Positions 35,255-43,613 of a DNA stretch of 64,000 nucleotides are shown in pieces. Below the pieces are notes generated by a model that was given only the letters and a program-made list of their open reading frames with translations, had not been told where the DNA came from and did not search any database. The position numbers and the translations under genes are program-made. Source of the stretch: JAGNXB01 sp964471595 (GTDB lineage: Bacteria; Bacteroidota; Bacteroidia; Chitinophagales; Saprospiraceae); NCBI GenBank assembly GCA_964471595.1, contig CAYYGN010000003.1, positions 1 to 64,000 of the forward strand, read 5' to 3'. Within the stretch, counting starts at the first letter, position 1. Each line of letters opens with the position of its first letter.

Positions 35255-36061
35255 GTGGAATGCCAATTATTCCAGCCGACCAAAGGCAACGGCCTCATCC
35301 GCCTTATTTGGGAGCAGAAATCAGACATCGCCTCCTCTTGGAAGATATTGCCTTCCGGCAAGGTGGAACTCATATTCCGATTGGGTAAGCCGTTCCGGAT
35401 GGACCATGAACGAAGCCATCTGAAAAGATCATCACCCACCTCCGCTTTTTGTTTTTTCTCGGGATTGCACACCCGGCCTCTCTATTTCGAATATGAAAGT
35501 TTCCATTTCATAGGGGTCCAGTTGGAACCCGTGGCCATCAAAGCCCTTTCGGGTATACCGGCCAGTGATTTGAAGGATAATGCGGCCGAAGGTATCGATT
35601 TGTTTTCCGGCATGGCGGAATTGGAAGATGTCTTGTGCACCCCGGTTCCTTTCGCGCAAAAAGCGGTATTCCTGGAAGAGTGGATCACGCGCAGGATCCG
35701 GGAATCCCAAGCCTTGAACCTGGCCGTCAAACTGGCATCCACCATAGACCTGCTGACCCAATGCAAACGACTGGGGCACCAGGTTGACCTTGAACGCCAC
35801 CTGGGTTATTCCAGAGCACAGACATTCCGGATTTTCAATGACTGGTTTGGTGATTCGTCCAACAAGATTCTGCGTTTGGGTCAGTTTGTCCATACATTGA
35901 ACAACCTGCATTTCGGTCCGGAAAAGTTGACCGATATCGCCCTCCAAAACGGTTATTTTGATCAGTCACATTTTATCCGGGGTTTCAAAGAATTTGCCGA
36001 GATGACCCCCCTGGAATACCGGATGGCACGCACGAACCTCCCAGGTCAACTCAGTTATTGA
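35255..36061 (+). CDS. AraC family transcriptional regulator
   Basis: Starts at GTG 35255 (MECQLFQPTKGNG), which fits the usual opening of the DUF6597-type sensor domain; ATG at 35260 is out of frame. A total of 268 residues. The N-terminal domain has WEQKSD, ILPSGKVELIFRLG, FFSGLHTRPLYFEY and FIGVQLEPVAIKAL, typical of one-component sensors in this group. The C-terminal AraC DNA-binding region has LGYSRAQTFRIFNDWFG as first helix-turn-helix and LTDIALQNGYFDQSHFIRGFKEFAEMTPLEYR as the second (residues about 165-260). Its probable target is the membrane protein gene 88 bp downstream, but it may act elsewhere. Confidence 0.92.
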   Translation: MECQLFQPTKGNGLIRLIWEQKSDIASSWKILPSGKVELIFRLGKPFRMDHERSHLKRSSPTSAFCFFSGLHTRPLYFEYESFHFIGVQLEPVAIKALSGIPASDLKDNAAEGIDLFSGMAELEDVLCTPVPFAQKAVFLEEWITRRIRESQALNLAVKLASTIDLLTQCKRLGHQVDLERHLGYSRAQTFRIFNDWFGDSSNKILRLGQFVHTLNNLHFGPEKLTDIALQNGYFDQSHFIRGFKEFAEMTPLEYRMARTNLPGQLSY

Positions 36062-36149
36062 CCGACCCCGATAGCGAGCAAGATGAAACATTTGTACAAT
36101 TTTCATCTTTCCCGTTCCTGCATTTTTGCTGAGAAATACACATGAGTTT

Positions 36150-36833
36150 ATGGTGACTGAAAACATATTTCTCAGGAAAAATCTATTGGCAGTAGCTGGA
36201 TATTGTGCCTTGGCAGGTGCCATTTGCATGTTGGCTGGCGCCGCCTTTTGGGGCGCCACGGGTACCGATCTTTGGGTCGCCCTGGCGCGGAATGACATGG
36301 CAACCTGGTTGAGCCAACTGGAATCCGCCCGAGCCCTTTTGGTCGTGAATACCTCATTTTGGGTGGCAGGTGTCATCCTCATGGCCGCGGCAGGAAAAAT
36401 GATGTCGGTGCTGACCTCACGAAGAAAAGGAATGGCAGCCTTAGGACTTACCTGTATGCAGACAGGAGCAGGCGTGGCCATCGTGGCTTTTTTGTTGATG
36501 TTGGCTCCTGCCTTTCATCTCGCACCGGATACCGCTGCCGAGACAGTAAGACTGGCGGGATTGATCGGGTGGGCGGGAGCCCGGCTGGATGACCTGGCCA
36601 CGCTTTTGATCATTGGAGCGGGGCCTTTATTGCTTTCCCTGGCCGGTGACAAAGACTGGGTGCCCGGTTGGCTGCGTATCTGGGGATACCTTGCGGGTGG
36701 AGCCGGACTGGTGTCCATCCTCACCCTTTTCAACCCCGGTCAACCGGAGCCCGGTTTCGTGATCGTACCCGTAGGAATCGGCTGGATGATCGCAGCCGGC
36801 ATCGTGCTGATTCGCTCCGCTCAGCGGGGATGA
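36150..36833 (+). CDS. Hypothetical integral membrane protein
   Basis: ATG at 36150 (MVTENIFLRKNLLAVAGYCAL) gives 227 residues; an in-frame TTG at 36126 is a weaker alternative. About six hydrophobic segments are visible (for example GYCALAGAICMLAGAAFWG, VVNTSFWVAGVILMAAAG, AGVAIVAFLLMLAPAF, LATLLIIGAGPLLLSL, YLAGGAGLVSILTLF, IGWMIAAGIVLI). It resembles small DUF4386-like membrane proteins in length and layout, but I cannot assign the family. It follows the AraC regulator on the same strand and may be its regulated partner. Confidence 0.65.
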   Translation: MVTENIFLRKNLLAVAGYCALAGAICMLAGAAFWGATGTDLWVALARNDMATWLSQLESARALLVVNTSFWVAGVILMAAAGKMMSVLTSRRKGMAALGLTCMQTGAGVAIVAFLLMLAPAFHLAPDTAAETVRLAGLIGWAGARLDDLATLLIIGAGPLLLSLAGDKDWVPGWLRIWGYLAGGAGLVSILTLFNPGQPEPGFVIVPVGIGWMIAAGIVLIRSAQRG

Positions 36834-36890
36834 AGACTGCCGGAGATCAACCGGGTGCGGGTTTGGCGATCCGGTTCACACCGGTGATCT

Positions 36891-37763
36891 TTATCCCCCT
36901 CTCCTCTTACCTGTCACCTTTGTCTTTTGTTTGACCTTGGTATTGCCTCTGGGCCCCTTGACCTTGGTGGTTGTCGTGGTCTTTTTTACGGTGCCTTTTC
37001 TGGTTTTTACCACGGTAGTGGTCTTGGATTTGACAACCGTTGAATGGGTGCGACGGGGGACATACACCTTGTGCGCCCTCACGACCCGGTGGTTCGTCAC
37101 AACATGATAGCGGTGCGCACGGAATGGGGTCACCCGCACATGCCATGCCGACCAACGCAAGGGACGCCAGGGTCTCCACCACGTCGGATAGGCCCGCCAT
37201 CTCCATGGGGATACCCATACGGTATAGCCGGGCGCGTACATGTAACGCACGGCCGGCCAGGTCCATACATTGACCACTACCCGTGAAGGCTCCGTTTGGC
37301 GTGGAGCGTCAGGTTCTACCGTGTATTGCTCATAAGGTTCCACGATGACGGACTCGCCATAAACATCCTCGTCACCGATGATCTGAAGGACTACTTCGTC
37401 CTCCCCCTGCCGCTCCATTTCGATGACGGCAATATCCTGGGATTCCTTTGCGCTGACATCCACCTGCAGGACGAGTACCTGCATGTCGCCTTCCATATGG
37501 CCGACCACACGGATGTAATCCACTTCGCCATCTTCATTGAGATCCAGATTGTTGACATGGCCGTCTTCCTGGTTCAGCCGTTTTTCAAAATCCTCCGGGC
37601 TTGAAGATGTTTTGAAAAGCTCAAGCGCACCTTCCAGCGAAAAATGATCACCCGGCAAACCGGTAGAATCCGGTTCGACAGTATCCCGGGCCGTAACAAC
37701 GGTGGACATCCCAGGCAGGAACAGGAACCAAAGAGGAATAAAAAGCGAAAGGAGGGTTTTCAT
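36891..37763 (-). CDS. Secreted EF-hand-like protein with basic Lys/Thr tail
   Basis: A 290-residue protein with a signal peptide (MKTLLSLFIPLWFLFLPGM). Residues about 40-80 include LEDGHVNNLDLNEDGEVDYIRV-like sequence containing the EF-hand-type loop DLNEDGEVDYI. The middle (about 150-220) is Trp/Arg-rich (VWVSPWRWRAYPTWW, RPLRWSAWHVRV), and the C-terminal 60 residues are low complexity Lys/Thr/Val with a strongly basic end (KVTGKRRGG). Similar layouts recur in Bacteroidota as uncharacterised secreted proteins. The basic tail could bind anionic polymers at the cell surface; this is inference. Confidence 0.75.
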   Translation of the reverse strand: MKTLLSLFIPLWFLFLPGMSTVVTARDTVEPDSTGLPGDHFSLEGALELFKTSSSPEDFEKRLNQEDGHVNNLDLNEDGEVDYIRVVGHMEGDMQVLVLQVDVSAKESQDIAVIEMERQGEDEVVLQIIGDEDVYGESVIVEPYEQYTVEPDAPRQTEPSRVVVNVWTWPAVRYMYAPGYTVWVSPWRWRAYPTWWRPWRPLRWSAWHVRVTPFRAHRYHVVTNHRVVRAHKVYVPRRTHSTVVKSKTTTVVKTRKGTVKKTTTTTKVKGPRGNTKVKQKTKVTGKRRGG

Positions 37764-37833
37764 GACACATTCTTTAAGGGTAAAGGTGCGGAAAAAGGTT
37801 TAACAGTTGCCTGCCATCCTCCGCGAATTTGGG

Positions 37834-37841
37834 TAGGTTTG
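37834..37841 (+). promoter_or_regulatory. Bacteroidota -7 promoter box (TAGGTTTG)
   Basis: Exact TAnnTTTG match 20 bp before the ATG at 37862; it supports that ATG over the upstream in-frame TTG at 37829. Confidence 0.5.
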
Positions 37842-37861
37842 CCGAAAAGGCATTGACGGAA

Positions 37862-40357
37862 ATGACCGGAAACAAACCAGCATCTCTGCGGGGTCTCTCC
37901 GATGCGGAAGTGATACGCAGTCGGGAGGTAGACGGTGCCAACCGTTTGCCCCGATCCGGCCATCTTTTGTTGACCAACATCCTTTCGGCAGTCCGCGAAC
38001 CTATGTTCGTTTTGCTGGTGGTAGCGGCCGTTCTTTACATGCTGCTGGATGCCTGGACAGAGGCCTTTACCATGTTGGGGGCCCTCGCTTTCGTGGCCGG
38101 CATGGACGTCTTTCAAAACTTCAGGAGCCAAAGGGCCATCAAAGCCCTCGGAAGGATTACCGCCCGGCGCGCACGCGTGCTTCGCAACGATATGGAGACG
38201 GAAATCGACCTGGAGGATCTCGTCACCGGAGACATCGTCTTTTGTGGCGAAGGAGAAGTCATTCCGGCGGACGGACGTGTCTTGACATCCGGTGACCTGT
38301 CGGTGAATGAAGCCGTCCTCAGCGGCGAATCCTGGCCGGTGGACAAAACGACAAACGACGCCGTCTTTCAGGGGACCATGGTCATTCGCGGTTATGGGTA
38401 TATCACATTGACCGCCGTAGGCGCCAAAACGGTCTTGTCCGGCATCGGCCGCCTGATGGCCGGCGCCGGGAGGGAGCGAACACCCATGCAGATCCGCGTG
38501 GGGCGGTTTGTCCGCACGATGGTCCTCGCAGGGAGCGTGGCTTTCTTTTTCGTGTGGATTTGGCATGCCTGGGTCACGGGCAGCATCTGGCAGGGACTTC
38601 TGCAAGGTCTGACCATGGCCATGTCCCTGTTACCGGAGGAAATCCCCGTGGCCCTTTCCACGTTCATGGCGCTCGGGGCCTACCGGTTGTTGCGGTTCGG
38701 CATCATTGCACGTACTCCGGCCACGGTCGAGACATTGGGCTCCGCGACGGTCATTTGCCTGGACAAGACCGGGACCCTGACCCGGAATCTCATGCAACTC
38801 GGGGTGATCTGGGATGGCCGGACAAACGAGGAAGTGGACATGCAGACTGCTCCGGACGCCAGGGATGTCCTGGAATATGCCATGTGGGCCAGCGAAGAGG
38901 CGCCCTTTGATCCCATGGAATTATCCATTCACGCGAATTACCAAAGGGTTTTCGAAATGGATCAACGTCCTGTCTTCCGCATGGCTGTAGAATTCCCCCT
39001 TTCCGGAACGCCTCCGACCATGACCCACGTTTTCCGGCATGCTTCCGGCGAGCTGCGCATCGGTTGCAAAGGCGCTTTGGAAGGCGTGCTCGATCTCTGC
39101 CGGCTCGCAGGAGAGGAGCGCCAAACCATTCTGGAACGCAGCAAGGGGTATGCCCGACAGGGATGGCGCGTACTCGGCGTGGCCAAAGGGACATCGATCG
39201 TATCGGGAGTGCCCCGCCGGAAGGAGGACATTGAATTTGTTTTTCTGGGACTGGTCACTTTCCACGATCCACCGGTGGAAGGCATGGACCGCGTCATTCA
39301 TTCCTTTTATCGTTCAGGGGTGGATGTGTGTATGATTACCGGCGATTCGGCCGAGACGGCCATGGCCGTCGCCCGGTCCACCGGTATCCGGTCCCCGGAC
39401 TGTCGTACCGGCCCCGAAATCGAAGGGGCAACACCGGCCCTTTTTGATGCCATGGTCAGCCGCACACGCGTCTTCGCCCGTATTTCGCCAGCGCTCAAGC
39501 TCCGGCTTATCGAGGCCTTCAAAGAACGGGGCGAAATCGTGGCCATGACCGGCGACGGAGTCAATGACGCCCCGGCACTGCGAGCCGCTCACATCGGCAT
39601 TGCCATGGGCCGGAGAGGCACGGATGTAGCTCGTGCCGCCTCTGCCCTCGTGCTTTCGGATGATGACCTGGCCCGCATGACCGATGCCATCGCCATCGGC
39701 CGTCGCATCCGCGTCAACCTCACCAAAGCCATCCGGTATATCGTCTCCATCCACATCCCCATTATCCTCCTGGTCCTGATGCCCATCTTTATGTCCTGGC
39801 TGCCGGACATGCTGTTTACGCCGGTCCATGTAATATTCCTGGAACTGATCATGGGTCCTACCTGCTCCATCATTTATGAGAATGAACCCGTACCGGAAGA
39901 AGAGATCCGCCATCCGGCCCTGGCCGGTGACAAGGACCTGTTGCGGGGCAGCGAACTGGGCTGGAGTATGCTGCAAGGTGGGATGATGGCCATCGGCTGC
40001 CTGCTGGCAGGGGCCTGGACCATGGCCGAAGGAGGAAGCGATGCGGCCATGCGCACAGCGGTATTCGTCACCCTGATCCTTTCGAATGTTTTCCTCACGC
40101 TGGCCAACCGGTCGTTCACCATGCCCATCCACCGCACCCTTTCCCGCCGGAATCCGCTCATCCCTTTGATTGTTTTCATGTCATTAGCGCTTTTGTTAGC
40201 CCTATTAATGATTCCCGGTTTGCGCGGGCTGTTTCAACTGGAGATGTTGCCACCCGTTCATTGGGCTGGACTGACCGTACTGGCGGCCATTTTTACCTTG
40301 TGGCTGGAGCCATTCAAATCGGATGCCCGGAATCCTCTCCCCGGCCTGGGGCGTTGA
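37862..40357 (+). CDS. Cation-translocating P-type ATPase, PEEIP variant
   Basis: ATG at 37862 (MTGNKPASLRGLSDAEVIRS) gives 831 residues, somewhat shorter than the first ATPase in the window. Motifs: actuator loop VLSGESWPV (Ser where Thr is usual), membrane motif LLPEEIPVALSTFMALGAYRL (PEEIP rather than PEGLP), phosphorylation site ICLDKTGTLTRN, MITGDSAETAMAVA, hinge MTGDGVNDAPALRAAHIGIAMG, and a C-terminal membrane domain. The PEEIP motif and short nucleotide-binding domain place it in a different subfamily from the Ca-like pump at 23.6 kb. The ion is unknown. It has its own promoter box. Confidence 0.9.
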   Translation: MTGNKPASLRGLSDAEVIRSREVDGANRLPRSGHLLLTNILSAVREPMFVLLVVAAVLYMLLDAWTEAFTMLGALAFVAGMDVFQNFRSQRAIKALGRITARRARVLRNDMETEIDLEDLVTGDIVFCGEGEVIPADGRVLTSGDLSVNEAVLSGESWPVDKTTNDAVFQGTMVIRGYGYITLTAVGAKTVLSGIGRLMAGAGRERTPMQIRVGRFVRTMVLAGSVAFFFVWIWHAWVTGSIWQGLLQGLTMAMSLLPEEIPVALSTFMALGAYRLLRFGIIARTPATVETLGSATVICLDKTGTLTRNLMQLGVIWDGRTNEEVDMQTAPDARDVLEYAMWASEEAPFDPMELSIHANYQRVFEMDQRPVFRMAVEFPLSGTPPTMTHVFRHASGELRIGCKGALEGVLDLCRLAGEERQTILERSKGYARQGWRVLGVAKGTSIVSGVPRRKEDIEFVFLGLVTFHDPPVEGMDRVIHSFYRSGVDVCMITGDSAETAMAVARSTGIRSPDCRTGPEIEGATPALFDAMVSRTRVFARISPALKLRLIEAFKERGEIVAMTGDGVNDAPALRAAHIGIAMGRRGTDVARAASALVLSDDDLARMTDAIAIGRRIRVNLTKAIRYIVSIHIPIILLVLMPIFMSWLPDMLFTPVHVIFLELIMGPTCSIIYENEPVPEEEIRHPALAGDKDLLRGSELGWSMLQGGMMAIGCLLAGAWTMAEGGSDAAMRTAVFVTLILSNVFLTLANRSFTMPIHRTLSRRNPLIPLIVFMSLALLLALLMIPGLRGLFQLEMLPPVHWAGLTVLAAIFTLWLEPFKSDARNPLPGLGR

Positions 40358-40554
40358 TCTTGGGAGGGACACCCTACCGTCCCGGGAACGGGAGCTAGCT
40401 GTGTGGTCAAGCCATGGTCCCTTACCGCCGCATGTGGCATTGCCCGAAAGTCCCTATTGTGTAAATTGTGCCTCTTTAACGGGATGTGGTATTTCGCTGA
40501 TGGGATCGTTCCCGCGGCGTGAAGCGCCTTTTCGTCCCGTTTTGATGTCCGCCC

Positions 40555-41553
40555 ATGCAGAAAATAGATATCCACACCCACATCATGCCGGGCGAAATGC
40601 CCCGCTGGAGCGAGAAGTTCGGATACCCCGGATTCATCCATCTCGACCATCACAAGCCCTGCGGCGCCAGGATGATGCAGGGCGACAAATTCTTCAGGGA
40701 AATCGAAGACAACTGCTGGGATCCGTCGCCGCGCTTGCGCGATTGTGATCATCACCATGTGGATATCCAGGTCCTCTCCACCATACCCGTGCTGTTTCAT
40801 TATTGGGCCAAGCCGGTCCACGCCTGGGAGACATCGCGCTTCCTCAACGACCATATCGCCGGCGTGGTGGCCGCACACCCCGATCGGTTTGTCGGCCTGG
40901 GCACGGCCCCCTTGCAGGATCCCGAGCTGGCCTGCCGGGAAACGGAGCGATGCATGAAAGAACTCGGAATGGCGGGCATGGAGATCGGCTCCCATGTGAA
41001 TGAATGGAACCTCAACGATCCGGCGCTGTATCCCTTTTATGAAACCTGCGAGCGGCTGGGTGCAGCCCTCTTCGTCCACCCCTGGGACATGATGGGCAAG
41101 GAAAAAATGGGGCGTTACTGGCTCCCCTGGCTGGTGGGCATGCCTGCTGAAACCAGCCTCGCCATTTGCTCGATGATTTTCGGCGGGATATTCGACCGGT
41201 TTCCCAGGCTGCGGGTCGCCTTTGCCCACGGTGGAGGCTCCTTCCCGGCGACGCTGGGGCGGATCAGTCACGGTTTTGATGTGCGGCCCGACCTGGTAGC
41301 CGTGGACAACCCCGTTCCACCCCGGGCTTATGTAGGTCGTTTCTGGCTCGATGCCCTGGTGCACGACCCGGCCATGCTGCGCTACCTGGTCGATCTGTTC
41401 GGTAAGGAGAAAGTGGCCATGGGGTCTGATTACCCTTTCCCGCTGGGCGAACTCAGTCCCGGCGCCCTCATCGAGGGGATGCCGGATTTTGACGAAGACA
41501 AGAAGGCCTGGCTCCTGTCCAAAAGCGCCCTGGCCTGGCTGGGGAGGGGGTAA
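40555..41553 (+). CDS. 2-amino-3-carboxymuconate-6-semialdehyde decarboxylase (ACMSD)
   Basis: A 332-residue amidohydrolase-superfamily enzyme. It follows animal ACMSD almost throughout: KIDIHTHIMP (metal ligands H7, H9), HHKPCGARMM, R48 in FFREIEDNCWD, QVLSTIPVLFHYWAKP, IGSHVNEWNLND, H175 in LFVHPWDMM, YWLPWLVGMPAETS, FAHGGGSFP, ISHGFDVRPDL, and D292 in MGSDYPFPLGEL. These are the known zinc and catalytic positions shifted by one residue. ACMSD removes CO2 from the kynurenine-pathway intermediate, steering it from NAD synthesis to catabolism. No other kynurenine enzymes are adjacent, so the rest of the pathway must lie elsewhere or the enzyme acts on a related aromatic. Confidence 0.93.
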   Translation: MQKIDIHTHIMPGEMPRWSEKFGYPGFIHLDHHKPCGARMMQGDKFFREIEDNCWDPSPRLRDCDHHHVDIQVLSTIPVLFHYWAKPVHAWETSRFLNDHIAGVVAAHPDRFVGLGTAPLQDPELACRETERCMKELGMAGMEIGSHVNEWNLNDPALYPFYETCERLGAALFVHPWDMMGKEKMGRYWLPWLVGMPAETSLAICSMIFGGIFDRFPRLRVAFAHGGGSFPATLGRISHGFDVRPDLVAVDNPVPPRAYVGRFWLDALVHDPAMLRYLVDLFGKEKVAMGSDYPFPLGELSPGALIEGMPDFDEDKKAWLLSKSALAWLGRG

Positions 41554-41658
41554 ATAAATAAGAATACTCCTAAAATGGCGCAATCGCGGTTAGCATTCGT
41601 CAGAAAACAGCGAGGTGGGAGTGTCCCGGGACGCCAGAGCCCGGTTGGTATGACGCAC

Positions 41659-41689
41659 TTGCTCCGACTCCCCGAAATTGTTATTTTTG
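41659..41689 (+). promoter_or_regulatory. Consensus promoter: TTG-N20-TATTTTTG
   Basis: A TTG at 41659-41661 and a perfect TAnnTTTG box at 41682-41689 with 20-bp spacing. It leads, after about 140 nt of leader, to the lipoprotein gene at 41833. Confidence 0.6.
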
Positions 41690-41832
41690 AGTTGTGAATT
41701 CTGAGTCGTGGATGCCGCCATTCATCCCTGGCTTGGCATAGGCACTCCTGAGGCTCCGGTTCATATTCTTTTTTTCTAAGGGCTTCCAATCCCGGAAGGG
41801 TGCGGCATTTCAACCTGTTTTGAAGATTTGTC

Positions 41833-42552
41833 ATGATTAGATGGTCGGTATGGATATTCATCCTCATGCTGTCCTCCATGTTGCTGTGGCAGGGGTGCCT
41901 GAATGATTTGTCTTTTGATCTTTTTCCTGAAAAACCATTGAATCAGTGCAAATCGTCATGTTTCATCTTTCAAGGCACCGTATATGATCCCAATAATTCA
42001 GTGCCTCTATCGGCTTCCATTGATTTGTACTATAATTCCGGTGGATTTCTTTCATTTTCGAAGTATTTGGGGGATATTAAATCAAATTCAAAAGGAGAGT
42101 ATGCGGTAAATTTTGATGGAACAGATTACACAAGTGATTGGGGATATTTTGTTTTGGTTACCAAGCTTGATGGTTATCTTGACGGTTATCTCACCTCGGG
42201 TAATGACGGGCAAGTGGTCATCAGTAATCTGGATTCCACGCATTATGATATACCGGTAATGGCAGATATTCCATTGCGTCCAAAGGCTACCTTGCAATTC
42301 GAGTTTGATATCAAATACCCGACGCTGTTGCAATCCCTGTCTTATTCGTATAAATATGCTGGTACCCGGTATATCCATTCTCCCCGGAAAGACAGTTGGA
42401 GCCTGGATACGCTATACACCCATCCGGTGGCGGGAGACCAGTACGTGCATACCTGGATAGAATACAAACAAAACAACCAGATTCACGAGATCCGGGACTC
42501 CGTTTACCTGAAAAAAGGGGAGGTCAAAACAATTACTTCAAAGATCAATTGA
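41833..42552 (+). CDS. AT-rich orphan lipoprotein
   Basis: A 239-residue protein with a hydrophobic N-terminus and lipobox (SSMLLWQGC, Cys at residue 22). The mature region has a carboxypeptidase-regulatory-like start (FIFQGTVYDPNNSVPLSASIDLYY, SNSKGEYAVNFDG) followed by a second beta domain (LQFEFDIKYPTLLQSL, YIHSPRKDSWSLDTL). No homologous family is recognised. It is visibly AT-richer than its neighbours, with A/T-ending codons, suggesting recent arrival or weak constraint. It has its own near-consensus promoter and a leader of about 140 nt. It ends convergent to the GNAT gene. Confidence 0.75.
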   Translation: MIRWSVWIFILMLSSMLLWQGCLNDLSFDLFPEKPLNQCKSSCFIFQGTVYDPNNSVPLSASIDLYYNSGGFLSFSKYLGDIKSNSKGEYAVNFDGTDYTSDWGYFVLVTKLDGYLDGYLTSGNDGQVVISNLDSTHYDIPVMADIPLRPKATLQFEFDIKYPTLLQSLSYSYKYAGTRYIHSPRKDSWSLDTLYTHPVAGDQYVHTWIEYKQNNQIHEIRDSVYLKKGEVKTITSKIN

Positions 42553-42611
42553 TGACCCGAGGCCTTGGCTAATGACGGAAGATAATGGGGAGGTCAGAGC
42601 CGTGTATGGTA

Positions 42612-43082
42612 TCAATATTCCCTTTCCTGAAGAATGTCCTTGAGGAAATGCACCACTTCTTCTTCCTCCCGAAAACCCACTTTCCGGTGAAACAAGCGGG
42701 AGGATTGATCCGATATCCAGGTGTCCGACCCCATCTGCACACACCCGTTCTCCCGGCACCATTGTTCCCCCATGACAAGGAACGCAGTCGCGATGCCCAC
42801 CCGCCGGTATTCGTCCTCCACAAAGATGCCTTCCAGATAACCGGTCGGTGATTGCACGGCCCCTTCCACATAATCCGTCCGCAGGGAGAAAATGGCAAAT
42901 CCCACTGGTATCATGGAGGGATTCAGGGCCATGAAGACCCTGTATTTGGCTTGGGCAACGGTTTGTTGCAGCAGCCTTTGCAATTCTTCCGCGGGGATGT
43001 CTTTCCAGAGCTTTTGGCTCATTCGGATAAGCGCATCAAAATCCGTCTCCCTGTAAACGACATAGCTGATGGTTGGCGTCAT
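42612..43082 (-). CDS. GNAT acetyltransferase resembling aminoglycoside 6'-N-acetyltransferases
   Basis: A 156-residue GNAT protein. The acetyl-CoA region GYLEGIFVEDEYRRVGIATAFL contains the Q/RxxGxG/A-type motif (RRVGIA), preceded by SPTG, and followed by QMGSDTWISDQSSRLFHRKVGFREEEEVVHF. This order, especially SPTGYLEGIFV and the closing LFHRKVGF-E-x-VVHF, resembles the AAC(6')-I group. Its true substrate could be a metabolite rather than an antibiotic. It starts exactly one base after the stop of the lipoprotein gene, so it is the third gene of the gpmI operon. Confidence 0.82.
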   Translation of the reverse strand: MTPTISYVVYRETDFDALIRMSQKLWKDIPAEELQRLLQQTVAQAKYRVFMALNPSMIPVGFAIFSLRTDYVEGAVQSPTGYLEGIFVEDEYRRVGIATAFLVMGEQWCRENGCVQMGSDTWISDQSSRLFHRKVGFREEEEVVHFLKDILQEREY

Positions 43083-43613
43083 CTATCTGGCCTTTGTGCG
43101 AATTTCCAATGTTTGATCCTTCCCGAATCGCCGGTGATTTTCCTGGACAAGAAGATACGTCCTTCCTCTCCGGTAATGGAATTGCGATTCGGTGCTGTGT
43201 AGCGGATTTTTAACCCGCGTGTTTATCGCCAGGCTGTCCACCACGCCTGACCGGAAATGAATCTCCATTTGCCTCACCGGCAAATCATCCTCAAGCGCTT
43301 CATAGTGACAAAAAATCAGGGTCCCCTCCCTGAAAACAGAGTCAACCTCATAGGCTCCCCGCCAGGCGGCCCGGTTGATATCCCATTGCAGCAGGCTCTC
43401 CAACTCGGCTTCCCAGGCATAACCGTCCTTATCCAGGATTTCCTCATGTCCGTTGAGGATGACGGTTTTGGTCACAGGGTTGCCTGATGAGAGGCGGCTC
43501 TTTTCTTCAGCCACCCATCCGGCCAGATCGAAGTAAGCAGACGCCATCTCCGCTTCGGGGGCAGAGCAAGCCACAAACAAAAGTCCTGACAGGAAGTACA
43601 GCTTCCGGATCAT
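43083..43613 (-). CDS. Small lipoprotein of unknown function
   Basis: A 176-residue protein with a lipobox (SGLLFVACS, Cys at residue 16). The mature part begins helical (YFDLAGWVAEEKSRL) and continues with beta strands (TKTVILNGHEEIL, GTLIFCHYEAL, RQMEIHFRSGVVDSLAINT). It overlaps the 3' end of gpmI by four bases (ATGA) and is followed without spacing by the GNAT gene. Family unknown. Confidence 0.72.
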   Translation of the reverse strand: MIRKLYFLSGLLFVACSAPEAEMASAYFDLAGWVAEEKSRLSSGNPVTKTVILNGHEEILDKDGYAWEAELESLLQWDINRAAWRGAYEVDSVFREGTLIFCHYEALEDDLPVRQMEIHFRSGVVDSLAINTRVKNPLHSTESQFHYRRGRTYLLVQENHRRFGKDQTLEIRTKAR

